Shown here: positions 60,547 to 64,000 of the stretch, piece by piece
Layout of the letters: each line of letters opens with the position of its first letter
How positions within the stretch are numbered: the first letter of the stretch is position 1
Source of the DNA: CAWAMD01 sp963783045
GTDB lineage: Bacteria; Actinomycetota; Nitriliruptoria; Nitriliruptorales; Nitriliruptoraceae
Assembly (NCBI GenBank): GCA_963783045.1
Contig: CAWAMD010000004.1
Span: forward strand, 62,001-126,000
Length of the DNA: 64,000 nt
Reading direction: 5' to 3'
Translations under genes and position numbers: made by a program
Notes under the pieces: model-generated
What the model saw: only the letters and a program-made list of their open reading frames with translations
The model's database searches: none
Told to the model about the DNA's origin: nothing

Positions 60547-61953
60547 TCAGCGGGCGTCGGCGAACACGCTGCCGGTCTCGGCGATCGCCGCGTCGATCCG
60601 GTCGGCGTCCTCGACGGTGACGAGATCCACCGTGGCGGTGCCGGCCGCCGCCGCGATCCATGTCGCCAGCTCGTCGTCTGTTGACGCGCCGGGGGCCGTG
60701 GCCACCTCGACGTGCAGCACATCGCCGCCGCGACCGGCGCGGAGCTCGGCGCGCCACGCCTCGATCCCACCAGCGGTGGCGAGGACCGCGGCGACGCCGC
60801 GGAAGTCCACCACGGCCGGCTCGCCACCAACGGTCACGTCGGGCTGCCAGGCGCCGGGGGTCACCTCGCCGACGATGCGCGGCACCTGGCGACCGCAGGC
60901 CGGACAGGGCTCGGGCGTGATCGCCTCGACGTGGTCGCCGGTCTGGAAGCGCAGCAGGGCCGTGCCGTGCCAGCCCGCCGACGTGTAGGTCAGGTCGCCG
61001 TCCGTGTCGGTGACCGCGCCCGTCACCGGGTCGACCACCTCGAGCACCTCGAGATCGGGGTACGTGTGCAGGCCCATGGCGCTTCCCTCGGCGCACTCGG
61101 CCCACAGGGCGCGGGCACCGCTCGCGTGCCACAGCGCACGCACGCGCACGCTCGCCGGCGCGCCGGCGGCCCGCCACGCCTCGCCGATGCGGGTCCGGGT
61201 GGCCGCCTGAGGCGGTGGCCCCACGGTGACGACCGTGCCGATCCGGGAGGCGTCGACTCCGGCCGAGCGCACGAGCCCGGCGAGGGGCTGCGCCTCGTCG
61301 ACCGGCACGACGACGGCCGTGACCGGCACCAGCCGGAGGTCGTCCACGACCGCCTCGAGTGGGTCACCGTTGCCCCGCGGGTGCAGGGCGAGGATCGAGG
61401 CGCCGAGCGCGAGGTGGTAGATCCCCCAGAAGTCGAGATGTGGTCCCGCCGGCACCGCCGAGACGAGGTAGTCACGGTCGCCGAGCCCCAGCACCGCGGC
61501 GGCGCGCGCCCCGACCCGGTGGAGCCGGTCGAGGTCGGTCCGGGTCGAGCCAACCGCGAGCCGCCCCTCGCGGCCCATGCGGTGGATCTCGATCGGCTTG
61601 TACTCCTCGAGGAGGGTCTGCTCCTTGCCGGCGGCCCCCTGGCGTCGGATCGTCCCGGCGATCTGCCAGAGCAGCCCACCCGAGGCGTAGGCCTTGATCT
61701 GCTCCTCCGTCGGCCGCATGAGCAGTCCCGGGGCGCCGGGTCCACCGGCGTCGGCCACGTCCCGCTCCCGCGACGGCGGGAACCGCCCGAGATCCGTCCG
61801 GGAGTCGAGGTCCGCCACGCGCAGACCGAGCTCGTCCGCGACGCGGCTCCAGTGGCTGCTGAAGGCGACCGCCGCGGGGAGCCACTGGTCGAGGACCAGT
61901 GCCTCGACCCGCGCCCGCTCGGCGTCCGAGCGGCGGTCCCAGGGCGCAGTCAC
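60547..61953 (-). CDS. PaaK-like adenylate-forming protein, atypical
   Basis: The 468-residue protein resembles phenylacetate-CoA ligase in its second half: GLHTYPDLEVLEVVDPVTGAV, LLRFQTGDHVEAITPEPCPACGRQVPRIVGEV, and a C-terminal mini-domain. The N-terminal half has WLPAAVAFSSHWSRVADELGL, similar to the PaaK start. However, the Ser/Thr/Gly-rich phosphate loop (TSGTTG) is missing; the corresponding place reads LAVGSTRTDLDRLHRVGA. The usual CoA/AMP Asp (TGD) is kept. It may be a degenerate or specialised relative, and its ligase activity is doubtful. GTG 61953 has GGGAGG upstream. It lies just upstream of etfA's terminator on the same strand. Confidence 0.65.
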   Translation of the reverse strand: MTAPWDRRSDAERARVEALVLDQWLPAAVAFSSHWSRVADELGLRVADLDSRTDLGRFPPSRERDVADAGGPGAPGLLMRPTEEQIKAYASGGLLWQIAGTIRRQGAAGKEQTLLEEYKPIEIHRMGREGRLAVGSTRTDLDRLHRVGARAAAVLGLGDRDYLVSAVPAGPHLDFWGIYHLALGASILALHPRGNGDPLEAVVDDLRLVPVTAVVVPVDEAQPLAGLVRSAGVDASRIGTVVTVGPPPQAATRTRIGEAWRAAGAPASVRVRALWHASGARALWAECAEGSAMGLHTYPDLEVLEVVDPVTGAVTDTDGDLTYTSAGWHGTALLRFQTGDHVEAITPEPCPACGRQVPRIVGEVTPGAWQPDVTVGGEPAVVDFRGVAAVLATAGGIEAWRAELRAGRGGDVLHVEVATAPGASTDDELATWIAAAAGTATVDLVTVEDADRIDAAIAETGSVFADAR

Positions 61954-62026
61954 GGTGTCCTCCCGGCGGGCGTGCGGCCGGCCGCATGCTAGTGCGACCC
62001 CTCTCGGCGCTCCGCTCCCGGAATAC

Positions 62027-62065
62027 GTGCGGGGTCATCCCGACGAGAACGGGATAACCCCGCAC
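62027..62065 (-). terminator. Terminator palindrome after etfA
   Basis: GTGCGGGGT and ATCCCG (62027-62042) pair with CGGGAT and ACCCCGCAC (62050-62065), with one mismatch and a seven-base loop ACGAGAA. It begins 21 bases after the etfA stop. It shares ATACGTGCGG and a gap-free alignment with the element at 41483-41531. Confidence 0.75.
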
Positions 62066-62086
62066 AGAACCTGGGCAGCGGAGGGA

Positions 62087-63073
62087 TCAGCCCTTGCGGG
62101 ACTTGATCTCCTCGATCAGCTTCGGGACCACCTTGTAGAGGTCGCCGACCACACCGAAGTCGGTGATGGAGAAGATCGGGGCCTCGGGGTCCTTGTTGAC
62201 GGCGACGATGTTCTGCGAGGTCTGCATGCCGGCGCGGTGCTGGATCGCACCCGAGATGCCGTTCGCGATGTAGACCATCGGCGAGATCGTGCGCCCGGTC
62301 TGACCGATCTGGAACCGGTGTGGGTACCAGCCGGCGTCCGTGGCGGCACGCGAGGCACCGACGCCGGCACCGAGGGTGTCGGCGAGCTCCTCCATGAGGC
62401 GGAAGCCCTCTTCCTCGCCGAGGCCGCGGCCACCGGAGACGACGATCGCCGCCTCGGCGATGTCCGGACGCTCACCGGAGACCTGGATCTCGATGTCGGT
62501 GACCTTCGTCTTCGTCGCGTCGTCCGAGAGCGACACGTCGAGGGCCACGAGCTCGGCGGCGCCGCTGCCGGACTCCTCGGCCGCGAAGGCGTTCGACGAG
62601 ATGCCGATGACGGGGAGCTTGCCCTCGGCGACGCGCGACTTCGTGATGATGTCGCCGCCGAAGACCTCCTTGGTGGCGACGAGCGCCCCGTCGGCGACCT
62701 CGACGTCGGTCGCGTCGGTGATCACGCCGCCGCCGAGGCGGACGGCGAGCCGGGTGGCGACGTCCTTCGTGTGGTTGTTCGACGGGAACAGCACCGCGGA
62801 CACGTCACCGCCGTCGATGATCGACTGCAGCGCCTCGACCTGCGGCAGCGTGACGTAGTTGCGGGCGTCCTCGCTGTCCCAGTGGTAGAGCTTCGTCGCG
62901 CCGTGCTTGCCGATGACCTCGGCGTTGTCGGCGGCGCCGGGGCCGAGCCAGACGGCCGCGACGTCGTCGCCGGTCTCGCCGGCGAGCGTCGCCGCCGCGG
63001 ACACCATCTGCAGGGCGATCTTGCGCACCGCGCCGTCGTCGGAGTGGTCGATCAGGACCAGGAGCTCACTCAT
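62087..63073 (-). CDS. etfA: Electron transfer flavoprotein alpha subunit
   Basis: EtfA carries FAD and, with EtfB, passes electrons from acyl-CoA and other dehydrogenases to the membrane quinone pool. The 328-residue protein has [21 protein letters not shown] at the N-terminus and [18 protein letters not shown] [19 protein letters not shown] near residue 205. The FAD-binding [39 protein letters not shown], and [21 protein letters not shown] follow. It follows etfB with a 66-base gap and ends at the strong hairpin 62027-62065. Confidence 0.96.
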   Translation of the reverse strand: MSELLVLIDHSDDGAVRKIALQMVSAAATLAGETGDDVAAVWLGPGAADNAEVIGKHGATKLYHWDSEDARNYVTLPQVEALQSIIDGGDVSAVLFPSNNHTKDVATRLAVRLGGGVITDATDVEVADGALVATKEVFGGDIITKSRVAEGKLPVIGISSNAFAAEESGSGAAELVALDVSLSDDATKTKVTDIEIQVSGERPDIAEAAIVVSGGRGLGEEEGFRLMEELADTLGAGVGASRAATDAGWYPHRFQIGQTGRTISPMVYIANGISGAIQHRAGMQTSQNIVAVNKDPEAPIFSITDFGVVGDLYKVVPKLIEEIKSRKG

Positions 63074-63139
63074 GTGACAATCCTCTCAGTTGGCAGGCGT
63101 TCATCCAGTCGGACCGGGGCCCCTTCAGGACCCGGCGAC

Positions 63140-63928
63140 TCAGATGAACTTCTTCTCCTGCATCCAGTCGGCCAGCTGCGCGGCGGCGGACCCGGAGCCG
63201 TCGTCCTCGACGATGGTCCCGGCCTCCTTCGGCGGGCGGGGCTGGAACTCGAACATCTGGGCGTGCGCGTTGTCCTTGCCGACCTGGCTCGCCTCGAGCC
63301 CGAGGTCGGACAGCGACTTCGTGTCGACGGGCTTGGACTTCGCCGCCATGATCCCCTTGAAGGAGGGGTAGCGCGGCTCGTTGATGGCCTCGACCACGGA
63401 CACGACGCACGGCAGCGACGACTCGACAACGTCCCAGCCCTCCTCGTGCTCGCGATGGACGACGACCTTGTCGCCGTCGACCTCGAGGTGACGCGCGTAG
63501 GTCAGCGCCGGGACACCGAGCAGCTCGGCGACGGCTGCCGGCACGATGCTCGTGCGGGCGTCGGTCGACTGGTTCCCGAACATCACCAGGTCCCATTCCT
63601 CGCTCTCGAGGGCCTTGGCGATGATCGTCGCGATCTGGATGGCGTCGGAGCCCTTGATGCCGTCGTCGACGATGTGCACGGCCGAGTCGAGCCCGTAGGA
63701 CAGCGCCTTGCGCACGATCGACTGGGCGCTGTCGGGCCCGATGAGCAGGGCCCGGATGGACTCGGCGGTGCCGGCCTCCTTCAGCCGCAGCGACTCCTCG
63801 ATGGACCACTCGTCCAGCGGGTTCAGGACGGCCTCGACGCTCTCGCGGTCGGAGGTGTTGGTGTCGGCGTCGATCTTCTTCTCGCCTGCCGTGTCCGGCA
63901 CGCGCTTGACCGGGACGATGACCTTCAT
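63140..63928 (-). CDS. etfB: Electron transfer flavoprotein beta subunit
   Basis: EtfB binds AMP and docks to partner dehydrogenases. The 262-residue protein starts MKVIVPVKRVPDTAGEKKI, the family opening. It has LNPLDEWSIEESLRLKEAG, ALSYGLDSAVHIVDDGIKGSDA, WDLVMFGNQSTDARTSIVPAAVAELLGVPALTY (GNQSTD AMP motif) and VVSVVEAINEPRYPSFKGIMAAKSKP, the ETF signature. ATG 63928 is the family start; the frame is open upstream to 63997. It is the first gene of etfB-etfA here; the promoter would lie in the last 70 bases of the window. Confidence 0.96.
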   Translation of the reverse strand: MKVIVPVKRVPDTAGEKKIDADTNTSDRESVEAVLNPLDEWSIEESLRLKEAGTAESIRALLIGPDSAQSIVRKALSYGLDSAVHIVDDGIKGSDAIQIATIIAKALESEEWDLVMFGNQSTDARTSIVPAAVAELLGVPALTYARHLEVDGDKVVVHREHEEGWDVVESSLPCVVSVVEAINEPRYPSFKGIMAAKSKPVDTKSLSDLGLEASQVGKDNAHAQMFEFQPRPPKEAGTIVEDDGSGSAAAQLADWMQEKKFI

Positions 63929-64000
63929 CGGGCGGTTCCCTTCCGTTCGGGGGGCCTCGCCGAAAGCTGTCCTGCGCCTCTCCCGCCGAGAGGCCACGAG

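Overview
This 64 kb window is a very GC-rich bacterial chromosome segment, almost completely coding. It has many GTG starts, GGAGG-type ribosome binding sites and gene pairs overlapping by ATGA or GTGA. The content fits an actinobacterium: a GatCAB amidotransferase operon, glgC next to an actinobacterial-type glycogen/maltosyl synthase, an NAD-dependent ligase, an rbfA/DUF503/infB/ylxR/nusA/rimP operon, and an extracellular metalloprotease with C-terminal cell-wall-binding type 2 repeats. A deep-branching class such as Nitriliruptoria is a guess from the hopanoid operon plus those repeats. There is no rRNA gene here to settle it. I recognised no tRNA, rRNA, insertion sequence, prophage or CRISPR array.

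Layout. Positions 1-8969 (minus strand) hold the start of a response regulator and a translation/RNA operon transcribed from rimP down to ribF. Positions 9294-9458 hold three tandem hairpin repeats that separate this operon from the next. Positions 9497-18509 (minus) are an eight-gene, nearly gapless hopanoid operon. It runs YjbQ-like protein, HpnC, HpnD, HpnE, polyprenyl diphosphate synthase, squalene-hopene cyclase, an HpnG-IspH fusion protein and HpnH. It therefore covers isoprenoid precursor supply, squalene synthesis by the HpnCDE route, cyclisation and adenosyl-hopane side-chain formation. A divergent S9 peptidase follows, then serA, a truncated globin, an acetyltransferase, a dGTPase, a MaoC dehydratase with a CitE-type lyase, two tandem acyltransferases and a PLP aminotransferase.

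Positions 30395-41203 carry a tiny Trp-rich ORF, a 1581-residue M6 protease, the ilvB-ilvN-ilvC operon and dxs. In front of ilvB I find a 24-codon leader peptide rich in Val/Leu/Ile followed by a terminator-like hairpin, the arrangement expected for transcription attenuation. Positions 41538-44829 hold gatC-gatA-gatB, with one apparent single-base insertion in gatA and one in gatB. A third indel breaks a small gene near 51.1 kb. Positions 45014-64000 hold glycogen synthesis genes, a nicotinate phosphoribosyltransferase, a SpoIID-like protein behind an SOS-box-like palindrome, ligA, a secreted ceramidase-like/PKD protein, a cysteine desulfurase-mnmA pair, a second MaoC protein, a glycosyltransferase, a YbaK protein, a PaaK-like protein and etfB-etfA.

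The most interesting items are the HpnG-IspH fusion inside the hopanoid operon, the ilvB leader/attenuator, a family of related long palindromes at several gene ends, the clustered frameshifts in GatCAB, and two small unrecognised proteins.
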